Assembly: GCA_030704615.1 (NCBI GenBank)
Contig: CM060732.1
Coordinates: 43,693,053-43,757,052 of the forward strand
Reading direction: 5' to 3'
DNA length: 64,000 nt
Source: Takakia lepidozioides
Taxonomy: Eukaryota; Streptophyta; Takakiopsida; Takakiales; Takakiaceae
In this document: positions 1-13,700 of the stretch, piece by piece
How the letters are laid out: the number at the start of each line of letters is the position of its first letter
How positions within the stretch are numbered: position 1 is the first letter of the stretch
Program-made: the position numbers and the translations under genes
Notes under the pieces: model-generated
What the model saw: only the letters and a program-made list of their open reading frames with translations
Told to the model about the DNA's origin: nothing
Database searches by the model: none

Positions 1-160
1 GACGAGTGTGGTATACTCTTCTCTCCCATCCATGGGGGTGTCCCATTTATCAGCCTCCATGGCGCGGTTACTATGAAAGAGGTTATTTTCTCCTCTCATT
101 GTTAAGGGGCCTGAATTGTGGGCTGTCGCTCCAGGTGTTTCCCTTTTGGAAATATATATA
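1..160 (+). repeat. 3' part of a SINE, cut by the window edge
   Basis: The sequence is a diverged copy, on the opposite strand, of the body of the SINE at 1134-1356. Shared blocks include the stretch ending CAGGTGTTTCCCTTT, the run AAGGGGCCTGAATTGTG and a block around GAAAGAGGT. It ends in an A/T-rich (TA)n tract at about 153-172. The promoter half of the element would lie left of the window. Similarity is clear by eye, but divergence was not measured. Confidence 0.6.
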
Positions 161-162
161 TA

Positions 163-410
163 TATGCACAAAAGACAAATGAAGGGCCAACCATTGTTCC
201 AAGAAAGCACACTTTGCTATTTTTCACAAATTTCCAGCAACCAAAGTACTTGAAATTCAACATCTCCCACACCGCAAGTCCAAAAATTATGAGACCAACT
301 CGGTGCACCCCTTCTCATCGAGGGCATTCCAACGGTACCAAGCACCAGGGTTGGCCCTGCGGTTTGGGACATCTCAACGCTACAAAACAAAACAAAACAA
401 ACAAACAAAT
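163..410 (+). repeat. Dispersed repeat family B, copy 1
   Basis: This copy shares long blocks with 23762-24116 and 24850-25150: a CACTTTGCTATTTTT block, a CCAAAGTACTTGAAAT block, a CGGTGCACCCCT block and an AACGGTACCAAGCACC block. It ends in an (AAAAC)n-type tail at about 380-408. It has no coding capacity that I trust. The terminal CTTGCTTCATATATT motif, which follows the tail directly in the other copies, appears here only at 777-792. About 365 bases may therefore have been inserted between tail and end. Confidence 0.7.
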
Positions 411-1122
411 GCAATTCATGCAAGCCCTGCCCTCTAGTAATTATGAATAGATAGTAAAAATCTGGAAGATCACAGTGTTTATTAATAAATATCGTGGTAA
501 CAGGATTCGAGCTTTGAATCACCCGGGTGACACGTAGGGTAATATCCTCATTTATGGCATGCACAAGAAGTTGAACTCTAGACCTAAAGGCCAAACAACA
601 CTGGTTTTGACCATGAAATTGTTCATCCAAGGGATGCCATTCATTAGAAATATGGACACGATATTATGGTGACAACTGTCTCGATCGAATTGGAAGCATA
701 ATCAAGTATCGGTGCTAAAGCAGCTGAACCCTTTGCGTAGACCTGCCTTAGGAAGGCAAGGCCAACAAACTATCTTCTTGCTTCATATATTTGAATGGAC
801 ACTTGCATTTCCTGCATTATCTACAATAGAAAATCTCAAAAAAAAAATTTAAAAAAAAACTTCTAAGAGCACTCTTCTATGTTCTACCCAAATAATTGTA
901 ATTATTTTTTCATTAGTATCTTTAATACATTACATTTTTTAGTTTGGGTTATTTTATTTTTTAAATAAACTTCGATTTGTTCAATAAACGGATAGTGAAC
1001 CGCCGGAGGCCATCCCGACATTTGTCCATTTGTCCATAACCGCATAAGGTTAAATTTTTGTATTTGTTGCGAACCAGTAGGATATGAAAAATGGAAAAGC
1101 TCCAAAACCCCATAGCCCAGAA
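411..1122. other. Non-genic AT-rich interval
   Basis: No exon or RNA gene is recognisable here. The stretch holds A-rich runs near 838-860, T-rich runs near 900-960 and the displaced family B end motif at 777-792. The short open frames are not coding-like. Confidence 0.5.
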
Positions 1123-1133
1123 TGTGACCACAA

Positions 1134-1356
1134 TTTTATTGTTATTTTTTTTGAAAGGGAAACACCTGGGAGCGACAGCTCACAATTCAGGCCCCTTGAT
1201 AGTGAGAGGAAAAAATTACCTCTTTCAGAATAACCTCGCCGTGAAGGCTTACGCATGGGACACCGCCCAGAACATACCACAGCCATCAAGGTAGCAAGAT
1301 TTGACCCCAGAACCATCTGGGTAGCACTAAGTGCACTTTCCAACTGAGCTACCAAC
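1134..1356 (-). mobile_element. tRNA-derived SINE with target-site duplication
   Basis: Read on the minus strand, the element opens with a pol III A-box (TAGCTCAGTTGG, within 1341-1356). About 35 bases on is a near-consensus B-box (GGTCAAATC). A tRNA-unrelated body and an A-rich 3' end follow. It is flanked by a perfect 11-base direct repeat, TGTGACCACAA, at 1123-1133 and 1357-1367, the signature of target-primed integration. It is not a functional tRNA gene: nothing after the B-box closes an acceptor stem. The body matches the inverted fragment at 1-160. Confidence 0.85.
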
Positions 1357-1367
1357 TGTGACCACAA

Positions 1368-1891
1368 GACTAAAGTTAAAGTTAACAGGCTGATATTAAA
1401 AAAATCAAATAACCGCACAACACTGGTAATATCTGAGGACGCTTCCTTACCCCATGAGAGGTCGAAGTCTTATATAAGTTACACTTGCTTCGGCAACGGG
1501 TTCACATTTGTTTTCAATGGAGAATCTAAAGAACAAATCACAGTAGAGACCATTCGACCATACCTCGACATTTGCAATATTGTCTGGGAATTTTAGCATC
1601 TTTAACCTGGGCTTTGGAATCAGTTGTCTCACGCTTCCTGCACAGCCACATACTTATGTGCACTCCACCCTATACTTAGCCTCCGACAACCTCTGCTGAT
1701 GACGCAACTAGTCTCTCAACACGTCGATATTTTCTGTTGACTTGGCGCTCGCTATTCGTAAGGTGGCGTGGAAACCAGGACCGCTGGATTGTCTGTGTGG
1801 GTCTGGCTAGCTTGTTTCCTTTCGTGGTAACCCTCCATACACAAGGGCGTTCCGCATCTCTGTATCCTAGTGTGTTTCTTTTGTGGGAGCC
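1368..1891 (+). promoter_or_regulatory. Upstream region of the cysteine protease gene
   Basis: The interval between the SINE target repeat and the start codon should hold the promoter and 5' UTR. A TATA-like TTATATAAG lies near 1470. It is about 420 bases from the ATG, so it would need a long leader. No other element can be supported. The start context GGAGCC-ATG-G is a good plant context. Confidence 0.3.
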
Positions 1892-4381
<2,490 letters not shown>

Positions 4382-5142
4382 GTCTACATCTACCTCAACA
4401 AAGCTTAGTTATGGGGATGATTACCTCACAGCTGCCCTTTCACATACTGACCATCTTGCTCTCCAGGTTGTATCGCATTTCTCGATGGAATCTCATATCG
4501 ACAGTTGCCTCCTTGACAGAGGCAAGGAGGGATCACACTTGATTTAGCCCTTTGTTGTAGGTATCCTTTGATACCACAGTGAGTCTTCAGACACTGTAAA
4601 TATGATATTTTGTAGGGTTAGATGTTTCTAGGAGGGAGGGTGGATTTGCTTTTATGGTGTATGCTCAAACAAAGGGCAAGTATTTTTATCACTTAATTTC
4701 CTTGGAGTAGTATGACACTTTTTAGGTACTGCTGATATATAATCATACAATACAAAATATGCCACTTCAAAATCGCCCAACTCCAGGTTGCGTATCGCCG
4801 ATCATTAACCCTTGGGTTGTTAGACATAATTGCCATGCTTCCTTTTTGTTGGCTGTACTATTTTCCCAGGAGCATAGTATACACCTGTCTATAAGCTCTT
4901 GGGAGAAGAAACTTTGATGTCAATGCTTGTCGAGAACATTTTGAAGTTGCTCATTGTGTCGGTAGGGTCACTGATGGGTTGCAATAGGTAGTTTGAGCTC
5001 ATCTATAACATACTCACTTCTCCCTGATAGAGAGAATTTGGTCCCTGTCAGTATCATAGATTGTTTTGCAGCATGACATGAATATGGAATGACCTAACAT
5101 ATCCATTATGCGGTTGTGTCCCGTAGCACCAACAAAACTCAT
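4382..5142 (+). other. 3' flank of the cysteine protease gene
   Basis: This probably contains the 3' UTR and polyadenylation region. The stretch 4590-4760 is T/A-rich with no further exon. No terminator or RNA gene is recognisable, and the short open frames have no coding character. Confidence 0.35.
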
Positions 5143-5491
5143 TGTGAACACATGATATGACTTCGCAGATTGGCAACTAATCAAAAAGAAATGTTGTGGG
5201 CCATTTAGAACTGGAGGCAACAATTTAAAAGTAATAATAATCCTTGAGAGCCCAGAAAATGCCTTAGAATCAGAAGTGGGCCTTAATATTGTTGTTCCTA
5301 CTCTTGCAAGATACACTGTGAACACATGATATGACATCGCAGACTGGCAACTAATCAAAACAGAAATGTTGTGGGCCATTTAGAACAGGAGGCAACAATT
5401 TAAAAATAATAATAATCCTTGAGAGCCCAGAAAATGCCTTAGAATCAGAAGTGGGCCTTAATATTGTTGTTCCTACTCTTGCAAGATACAC
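5143..5491. repeat. Tandem duplication, two units of about 174 bp
   Basis: Units at 5143-5316 and 5317-5491 are nearly identical and differ by scattered single bases. Both contain the same GTGAACACATGATATGA start and both end with CTCTTGCAAGATACAC. They are non-coding. The low divergence implies a recent local duplication. Confidence 0.85.
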
Positions 5492-5598
5492 CAATTGACT
5501 TCATTATCTTCAGTATGCATCCGTCCCCCTTCTCTCTGGACTTCCTTGTACTTCTCTCGTGGTTACGCAGATGAACCATGAGCAAAGTATAATAGCAC

Positions 5599-5756
5599 CT
5601 TTCTTGCATACCAAGCAGCACCTCGGCCGGCTCCTTGACCATGTACACCAACTCAAATATAGCTTCCCTGAAAGGGTCCTTAGCCTTTTGTCTTGTGGCA
5701 TCGCTGCTCCAATAATCCTTTCTGGAAGCCCTAGCTACAAGTTTATTGGCTCCTCC
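5599..5756 (-). other. Exon-like coding fragment of unknown family
   Basis: On the minus strand an acceptor (TTCAG) precedes 158 open bases that end at a GTGCTA donor. The frame encodes GGANKLVARASRKDYW, then a helical charged segment with KDPFREAIFELVYM and VKEPAEVLLGMQER. Composition is strongly protein-like. I do not recognise the family. No partner exons were found with confidence: the open frame downstream continues through the donor and the upstream sequence gives nothing clear. It could be a lone exon of a decayed gene lying just before the SMC1 remnant. Confidence 0.4.
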
Positions 5757-6699
5757 CTGAAGAGGAGACCAGGAGGGTAAGCAAGAAACCGATGCACCTT
5801 TGAGTGAAGAGACGAAGGTACATAACCATCCACAGTAGCTGGGGCCTCAAGGTCTTTTCTCTATTGGCTTGTGCTGTCAGGAAGGCACTGCAATGCATCC
5901 TCATCCCCTAAAACAACCAACATACAACTGGAGGAAGCCCACCTGCTGCACTACTTTCACATTTGTTGTAGTTTTCACCAGAATTGGAGTGCGATGTGGT
6001 GATTTGAATCGAAATAGCAGAAGTAATGCGAATGATGCAACAAGCTTAATTGACAGGTTCAACAGGTTGACACTTGACAAAACAAGCAAGGTCTCTGAAT
6101 TACTGAGCAAAGTCCTTGTATCGACCAGCTCAAAAACTCAGCTGCCAGACAATTGTCTTTAAGTTGTTACAAAGCTCAGCTTCTTCATGGTATGAGTTAT
6201 GGAAGCTTTCATTCAGATCCTCTTCCAGCAACACATAAAATGTCCATGCAGTGTACTCTCTCTCTATCGCAGGCACAGTGTCTCCAGGCCATTCAGTTCG
6301 CCTTTTTTGGTGTACAATGTACAATGTAGTCTGTTTTTGGTGTTGTTGTCTGTGCAATGTCTGGCTTCAAAATCGCCGTATGATGGCTTTGTGCTCAGCA
6401 CTCAGCCACTGTACTTACTAAGATCAAAAGTTAAGAGTCCTTGAGCAGCTGCACCACAGTAAACAAGTTACAAACAAATCAGAAGTGCCTGCTCTGATAG
6501 GGTAACAATCTGCTTAAGCCATACAAGGTTTGTGCATTACAAGCTTCACAAACATGTTGATAAAATTATAACTTCTACCTCTGCTACAAAGCAAACCTAT
6601 AAAGAGGTAGCGAGGTACAGTACCTTTGGTCCCTGTATCTGCCTTGTCATAGAAAGTGTCCTTCAGAGATATTACAATACTTTTAAAGCCCATACCATT

Positions 6700-6876
6700 T
6701 CCTTTAATGTCCTGGCCCTTGGCATCATCACGTGATTTTGACAAATGTAGGCCACAACTTTGGCCACTTTTAAGTTGTCAAAAGCAGCATCAACCTCATC
6801 AAGAACGACGAAGGGAGATGGGCGGAAGCTGCAGAGACCCCCCAGTAAAACAGAAAGCAAGTAATGGGTTATCAAC
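6700..6876 (-). pseudogene. SMC1: SMC1 C-terminal head piece with Walker B
   Basis: The minus strand reads FRPSPFVVLDEVDAAFDN followed by LKVAKVVAYI, the ABC-ATPase Walker B and D-loop region of SMC1. The signature motif LSGGE that normally lies shortly upstream was not found. A following segment at about 6640-6710 reads GFKSIVISLKDTFYDKAD, the family's last beta strands, and then loses similarity before the usual C-terminus. This is a decayed remnant. Confidence 0.85.
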
Positions 6877-6944
6877 AGTTGCCGTCTACAAATAAAGGTC
6901 TTGAGTTGGACTTCATTGACCAGGAATTATGTTGAATGAAAAAT

Positions 6945-7115
6945 GCGACCGTCATTGGTGGAACCACAGTATAATTTTGGTGGAACGATATTGTATCACA
7001 TTGTAGATCAGCTTGACTGTGCCACCCAGTGTTCGCAGCTTCTCCTGAATGGTTTCACACGAGCTGATTACAAAGGGATAAATGTCTGTGGAGGCAAGCG
7101 CTGCTCCTTGAGATA
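6945..7115 (-). pseudogene. SMC1: SMC1 hinge piece with a stop and a frameshift
   Basis: The minus strand reads YLKEQRLPPQTFIPL, then TAA where SMC1 has Gln (one-base change from CAA), then SARVKP. A lost base shifts the frame before EKLRTLGGTVKLIYNVIQY. This is the SMC1 hinge, the dimerisation surface with SMC3. The stop and frameshift show the locus is dead. The rest of the hinge and the second coiled-coil arm are absent. Confidence 0.9.
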
Positions 7116-7389
7116 CTGCAGACCCACCAGTATCCAAGCATGAGAAAATGTGCGCATGCGACTCTCCTTGATGTCACAGCGTCCTCCAAAGACAACTACA
7201 AGATTTTTTACTTCATTGCCCACAATGCACTCCGCATTCCACCCCAAGTTCACAGTTGACTTATTTGACACATTCCTACCACTCATCATAAAGAAGCACA
7301 AGTAACCCAATTCACCCTCACCATCCTCAGTCAATTGGTGTTTCATCTCACAGACCTAGATGAAAGAGAACCCCAGCTTGAGACCTGAA

Positions 7390-7596
7390 TGTTTCACCTT
7401 TATACAGTGATGTCATCCTCAACGATGACAGCGGCCATGAAACGGCCCATTGCAACAGTTACGGCCCAATTGTACTTCTGTGTGGGTCTACACAGATCTG
7501 CCATTCGACCATGAACACCGGGAAATATCGCTTCAGGTTTGCCACAGCCTCTGCGACCTTTGAGTCTCGTTCACTCTCGCGCCTGTCTGCCTGATC
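7390..7596 (-). pseudogene. SMC1: SMC1 pre-hinge exon with one-base deletion
   Basis: The minus strand reads DRRESERDSKVAEAVANLKRYFP. One base is missing in the following Gly codon, and similarity resumes in another frame with VHGRMADLCRPT and AVTVAMGRFMAAVIVEDD. This is the conserved SMC1 segment leading into the hinge. A neighbouring piece at about 7840-7945 reads RNESLKAKVDELENQLRE, the end of the first coiled coil, in the order expected for the same strand. Confidence 0.85.
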
Positions 7597-8672
7597 AGTC
7601 TCAGAGGCTCCAGCAACCTCCTCTATCACCCAATCCAAGATTTCAACCTCCATCTCCAAGGATAAAATCTCGGAGGCTCCAATACTCTGATACAATGTTG
7701 GAGCTTGCGGCATCCATCTCTGATATAGAAGGGAGAGTCATTTCTCTCCCCCTCCAGTCGCCCTGGAGAAGAGTTCGACTCATGAATGAAACTATCATCT
7801 CCTCCACTGTTCCAAACCCGGTGGCCAGTTTTTATCGGAGATGGAGGTGGAAAACTTGGATTGGGAAATAGAGGAGGTTGTTGGGTTCCCGCAGCTGGTT
7901 CTCTAACTCATCCACCTTCGCCTTTAAGCTCTCATTCCGAGTCCTGAGTGGTGTGTAATTCACAAGACAGTGGAAGGAAGTGTGATGAATAATATTGACA
8001 CGAAATCCAACCATACTGGAACACTACACACTTCGGATTTTCTGGTCATGTTCCTGTGCATCTCTTTGATTGCCTCTGATAGCAGACCTCCAAACTCAAC
8101 TTTTCATCTAGACGACACTCCTTTCCCCTCAACACCCAGGAAAAGCATTGTCAGTTTGCACACCTGGATTTGCGATGCCTGTCCTGCATGTGACTGAGTT
8201 CAGCCTGAACTGGGGAGTTCCTGTGTGTTCTTGGACGTGGTCTCCAATAGTCTCTACACACGGCCATGTGCTTGCTCTTCCTGAACTTGCACTAATGAGA
8301 GTTGTGAGAGAAGTTGAATCAAGTTTCATAAGATGTCATGCAACTAGATTGTAAGGCAGTATCTGATTAGCCTCTTTATTTAGTCTACCAAGAGTTGAAA
8401 GAAAGGATCAGGTGACAGCAACAACTCCAAGTCAAGAAATGATGTCAGAAAAAGACACGTTCTCAGTAACATATTTTTGGAAGGTTGGTATACTTCTTCT
8501 CAAGGTCTTAAGAGAGGGACTTGACCTTAACTATCCCTCATGGAAGAGAAGGCAGGTAAAAACATGTCATTGCAGAGGGTTCTCAACTTCACATTTGAGA
8601 GAAACATAATCAGAGCTTTGATATAAATTGTTTAGAAACCACGAACAGGGAAAGGAGATCGGAAATCTACAG

Positions 8673-9252
8673 CACGATCACCAGGATGTTACAGCAGCAA
8701 TGGATGGGTTGAATGAGCAACAACAGAGGGAAGGCGGCGGCCGGCTGCATTTGGCAGAGAACCAAATGGGTGAGTACCACCGGATGTAAGTGATAAGAAA
8801 TGTTGCTTAGCATATTAAAGTTGCACTAGTGAAGGTAGCTGACCTTGCACTATTGACAACCATTAGTTGGAGACAGACACTACGAAAGTCTTTACCAGCA
8901 CTAGCTTCTTAGAGAATATATTCAGCTCGAAGGTTACAGCTGTTAGGTCATCTAGCACTTATTTGTTTGTATTTCTATCTTTGGATGTTCCTGGAGAGCT
9001 TGGGGTGGGGGCACAGAAGGAAAGATATTTGGATTGTCTGCAGGAAAGTCAGAGAGAGAGAGACCGGAGAAAGAGGGATGCCTGAGATTTTTTCTTATCT
9101 GCAGTAAAGAAGAGGCAGGCACAAAAACTGTGAAGCTGAGGTTAGAGAAGGAGGTGGAAAATCGCCACGAACAAGCTGATGGCGAGGCTCTACAAAATCT
9201 GCAACAGGAGCTTAGGCAGCTGACAGATCGTGATCAAGAGCGTATGTCTCAG
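8673..9252 (+). pseudogene. SMC1: Inverted SMC1 block: two clean exons
   Basis: On the plus strand, opposite to the rest, exons 8673-8785 and 9105-9252 are open and flanked by a proper acceptor (CTACAG), donor (GTAAGT), acceptor (CTGCAG) and donor (GTACTC). The split codon across the intron restores HRIKEEAG, exactly the SMC1 coiled-coil sequence. The first exon encodes HDHQDVTAAMDGLNEQ, the second AGTKTVKLRLEKEVENRHEQ. The intact splice sites contrast with the broken flanks. An inversion of this block is the simplest explanation. Confidence 0.85.
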
Positions 9253-9567
9253 GTACTCTCCAAGTAGTTCTTCACTCATTGGAAGTGCAGTACCCATGTT
9301 CAAACCAGTTGTTTAACATGTCCCATGCATCACCAAGGTATTTTATTTAGCATACAGTTCCATATGAAAGGTATACAGGGGAAAACACCCATGTTGACAC
9401 CCTCCAAAGTAGTCTCCTTTTGCTGGAGAAGTGTGGTGTCCATGTGGTTATATAATCAGTATACAGAAGGATATTTTGGGTAATTTTCCTCTACATACCT
9501 GCATTATTCCAAAACAGTATTGGGATTCTTCTTTATGAGCTGCAACACTGGTGCTCATCCTTCTTCG

Positions 9568-9890
9568 TATCTAAATCCTTGTCACAGTTTTTGATGTTTT
9601 AAGTGATGTGCTTAATTTCCTCTCTCAGCTTCAGCAGTTCTGGGTGCTACAAAAAGATGTAACAGAAACAATGTTAAACCAAAAGTATGACATACACAGA
9701 AGGTTTGCGGTATGATGCCAAACCTGAATATCTAAATCCTTGTCACAGTTTTTGATGTTTTAAGTGATGCGCTTCATTTCCTCTTTCAGCTTCAGCAGTT
9801 CTGGGTGCTACAAAAAGATGTAACAGAAACAATGTTAGACCAAAAATATGACATACACAGAAGGTTTGCGATATGATGCCAAACCTGAAT
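9568..9890 (-). repeat. Tandem duplication (about 161 bp) of an SMC1 pseudo-exon
   Basis: Units 9568-9728 and 9729-9890 are near identical. Each carries, on the minus strand, HPELLKLKEE (or LREE), then a TAA stop, then NIKNCDKDLD, a coiled-coil exon of SMC1. Both units share the stop, so the exon was probably already dead when it was duplicated. Confidence 0.85.
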
Positions 9891-10199
9891 ACTGGAAAGC
9901 TTGCTAATTGGGGTTGCAAACATACATTTCACACTGATGCTACACATGTATCAAAGTGGACGAGTTGGTCTGGGCCTTTCTAGCTGGCAACACTAACTCT
10001 GAAGAATAAATCTTCCATCGCGAAGATAACACTTTCTACAAAGGGGAATGGAAGTAGAGTAGAAGAGACTTAAAACCTGAGGGAGTGAACACCCTATGCA
10101 GCAAACTGATTGGAACTAATAGAAGAGAAACTTTCCGATAGCTTGCCTAAAAACACTAACCTTTTTGTCGAATTCATTTCTTTTCTTGGCTTCCCCTTT

Positions 10200-10720
10200 T
10201 CACAGTGAAGGGCTTCCTTAGTATATGCAGCTTGCTCCTTCTCCTTCTCTCTAATCTCCGACTCCAGCTTCTCTTGCTCCCTACTCAACTCTTCCAAATT
10301 TGCTCCATCCACCTCAAGCTCTGCCTGCGTACTATCACAATCTTTCTCTACATTGAAGAGCTGCCAGAGAAAGTACTTGTACTTGAGTGATTTCTGTAAA
10401 CAATGCCAATACAGATCAATACTCTTAGGTTTCAGCACGAGCATGGAGAATCAATCCAAACAAATGGAAATATTGACAATCTTTGTAAAACAAATTTTTG
10501 CTTCCTGCAAGGACTTTCAAGCTTCAGGTGATGGGCACAATGTCACCTTCATACACAAATGCAACACTGACGAGATGTTTTACTATTTGGCTTAACACAA
10601 TGCCTGGTAGCTCGAGAGTACCAGCTCCCCCTGCAGGCGCACGAGCGTCTCTGCCTCTTCTTTTGCTCCTTCTTCTGTTTCCTCTCCGCAGCAATTGTCC
10701 TTCTCCGCTGCCAAGAGAAT
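10200..10720 (-). pseudogene. SMC1: SMC1 first coiled-coil exons
   Basis: At about 10200-10400 the minus strand reads FLWQLFNVEKD, then a Glu/Lys-rich coiled coil with NLEELSREQEKLESEIREKE. Further upstream, about 10615-10720, RRTIAAERKQKKEQK continues in another frame as EEAETLVRLQGEL, indicating a one-base shift. Both are typical of the SMC1 arm just after the N-terminal head. The head exons, which should lie at higher coordinates, were searched for by eye up to 13 kb and not found. Confidence 0.8.
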
Positions 10721-10772
10721 GCTGACACCCGATGCTATTGGCAGTTATCCGAAACGTTTTTTGTTTGTCCAA

Positions 10773-13700
10773 TTATCAGGAAGGTAATGACTCGTGCCCG
10801 GTTTGAGGCTATACTACGCTGTCTCCATCTAGTGTTTAATCAAACTCTCAAACTGCCGATCGTTCAAGTCCTCACTATGACAAACTTGGAAAGGTAAGAT
10901 GAGATAGTTGCTCGATGCAAAACACTTTGGGATTTGAACAAGATGGCCACTGTGGACGAGGTAATGATTAGGTACAAAAGAAAGTACTGTGCAATTTGGC
11001 AGTACATGCCATGCCCAAAAAGCCAATGAAGTGGGGGATAAAAGTTTGGGCCCTGGCAGACATAGAAACGTCTTATGCTTATGACTTTGATGTTAATTGT
11101 GGTAAAAATGGCAGGCCTCAGGGCAGGTGGGAAAGGTGAGGGCTACGACGTTGTCCGGGGCTCTCGTGTCTTCCTTGCATGGTTTGGGCCATGTCATTGT
11201 GACAGACAATTTGCATACTAGGCAGATAAGGGGTTTCAATCCCCCTCACCTCTTGCAATTTTATGTAGAGATCAGGATGAAGGCATACACAGCCGCGGGG
11301 AATGTAGTATGGGGGAAGTCACTCCCTATATAGTTTAGGGAATCATGTGCGATAAAGAGGTATTTTCTATAGGGGTATTACTTTTTTTTCCCTTTTTATA
11401 TCCACCCTATAATTATTTCATTTTATAATATGCACAATTATCTGGTAGGCTATTTTTTTTTATTTGACTGTAATCATAAATATTTGACACCCTATAATAA
11501 CATAAAGATAAAACAAAATTTTCTTAGAGTGCAAAATATTTTATTGCTCAATGCTCTAATGCATCTATTAGGCATCTATCAAACGTATATTTTGAGTGTA
11601 ATGAAAAAACATTCCTCAAGTGAGAGAGCAAGGTACCTTATAGCAAGTGAATAAACTGGAGCTTCCAGCAACACAATGATGTCAGTAACTAGCATAGCAG
11701 AACTTTTGCGTCGGAGAAGAAAACAAAGTGAGAAGAAAATAAAGCAACCCTAAACCAAAATGTATCCTCCCTAAAGCAAGTCCTCTCATCCAAGCCGAGT
11801 CCAAGTTCCGTCATCCAAGTCCAACCAGTCATTTATGAAGTCTCAAGAGAGAGAGAGAGAGGACTCCGGCCAAAGCCGGCGTAACTAAGAGCCACTTTGC
11901 CTTGTTACTACAGCTCCTTTGGGGGGTGGGTACTATGGAGTCTCAATACAAATATACCATAGAATGAACGACACATCGCCATTGTGACACCCCTATATTA
12001 GTTCTAAAATATATATAATTAGAGCATATATTCATAACCCTATTTTTATTTAAATACGGTATCCATAAATAGGGAGACCTAATTTTATTTCTAAAAATAT
12101 TGTAAACTCTATCTTCAAAGAATATATGTTACCCTTATTTTTTTGCACGTCGTTTGGAAAAAAATGGAAATGACTTCCCCGGGAAGGTAGTTGGGCTTTG
12201 GCAGTTGATGTCTACAAAATGGCGGGTGGGAGGCAAGAGACTCATCCGAGTGCTTTGTCACGGGGTTTTGGATTTCACGAGAGCCCTTGAAGTTTGACGG
12301 TTCTGAGTGACATGGCCTTGCAAAATTTGGGCGGAAAATGTGCTGGGGTTGGCAACAATTCGCCTGAGTTGGCAAGGGATATCTTTTATCCTAGCACGAT
12401 TTGCGTTGAGTTCCTCGCTGAATTTCAAGTGTTCATTTCGAATTAAATCGTACTGAAAAACTATGACATAGAGTACGTACAACATCTATAAAACCTAGAA
12501 GTGTATAGCCTTTAAAAGAAATGACCCAAACAACACTGCCACCAACACCCATTCTGTGGCATTCACCACGCACCTTGGTGAGTGAAAGCCCCATACTGCT
12601 ACAAGAGTCCGACGCAGACGTGCATGGGGCTTCAAATTAGATCGTTGTCAAGGCCAGCACCGTCAATAAGTACTCTCAAGGTCTCTCTTTCTGCTTCATA
12701 CCCTTTGCCAAGATTTCTTACTTATCTTTGCCCCTAATTCTTCAGTTTTGTCCACACATTTCTTAGTCTCCCTCAACTTATTTATTCACTGCGCTGAAGA
12801 ACGCATCAACCAATCAATTCTGATATATTACTCAAGTTAAAAATCAGCGCTCAGTCAGGGGCGCCGAAATAGAATTCTTAAGGCTCCTTGAGCTCGAATT
12901 GGGCACCAAATGTTAGCAAGTACCTTGCTTCCATCTTGCCAACAGCTTCTTCCAGCTTCTTGATTTGAAGTGTGGATTGCAGAGAGTTCAGTCCCAAGCA
13001 GGCGCTTCTCTTCCATGGCATAGCGATCATGCAGGAGGACCACCACCTTCACCACTGTTGCTTACACCCTCCTTGCGCTGCGAGGTATGGTGTCCCTCCT
13101 CTGACCGCGAGCCCGATGTCACACACACTTCTGAGAAGCCACTACATGCACTAGCAATATACGAAGGCCCTCCACAGTCTGGATTCGCATTGACCCGGCC
13201 AGGACCGCATTCTTCCTTCTCGCCATGTTCGACGCAGCACGGGCATCCATGTCACTTCTAGGTGGAGCCAGTACATATTTAAAATATGTATTCCCTGTCG
13301 GACTTTCATTGTTCACCTCTTTTTGTGATACACATGTGAGCAAATGTGCCCCCGAATCCCGGGTGCAATCAATGCGCAGTGGTTTATGGAGTCGCCCACT
13401 CGACTGTATACTCATTTTAATGAATAAATATTTTGATTCCATTAAATCTAATATGAATGTACTTTCTTAGTCGCATGTGAAGTAAATCGAACCATTTGTA
13501 GTTGACGCTTTTAATTTTTTCCAGTTTACGTAATTGAATTAAATATCCGCGATTATTGCAACGACTGCGGACTCATTGAGGCAACTTCTATCTCATGGAA
13601 TGCCCCCGTGGGTCTTCATTGTCCGTTGCAACTCTCCAGTCGTAACGTGGACTGCGAAGTTGATCCCGAAGTGGTTTCGGACACGCAGTCGATTCGGAAA

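Larger units (their letters stand above)
6514..10720 (-). pseudogene. SMC1: Rearranged SMC1 cohesin pseudogene
   Basis: Exon-sized pieces of the cohesin ATPase subunit SMC1 run mainly on the minus strand, in order from the first coiled coil (10720) through the hinge (about 7100) to the C-terminal head (about 6700). The N-terminal Walker A head was not found. The stretch between hinge and Walker B is missing. There are in-frame stops and frameshifts in several exons, and a block at 8673-9252 is inverted. Known SMC1 closes the cohesin ring with SMC3 and is far longer (over 1200 residues). This copy cannot encode it. A functional SMC1 presumably exists elsewhere. Confidence 0.9.

Noticed and set aside
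217-630. 137-codon open frame on the minus strand
   Set aside because: It runs through the family B repeat and its tail. Similar frames appear in the other family B copies (23785-24157, 24915-25142), so it is a by-product of the repeat, not a gene.
1300-1360. Possible tRNA gene
   Set aside because: A and B boxes are present but no acceptor stem closes, and the sequence continues into a longer repeat with a target duplication. It is a SINE.
10773-13055. N-terminal ATPase head of SMC1
   Set aside because: Looked for the Walker A phrase and flanking strands on the minus strand upstream of the coiled-coil exons; nothing matched. The head appears to be truly missing from this copy.
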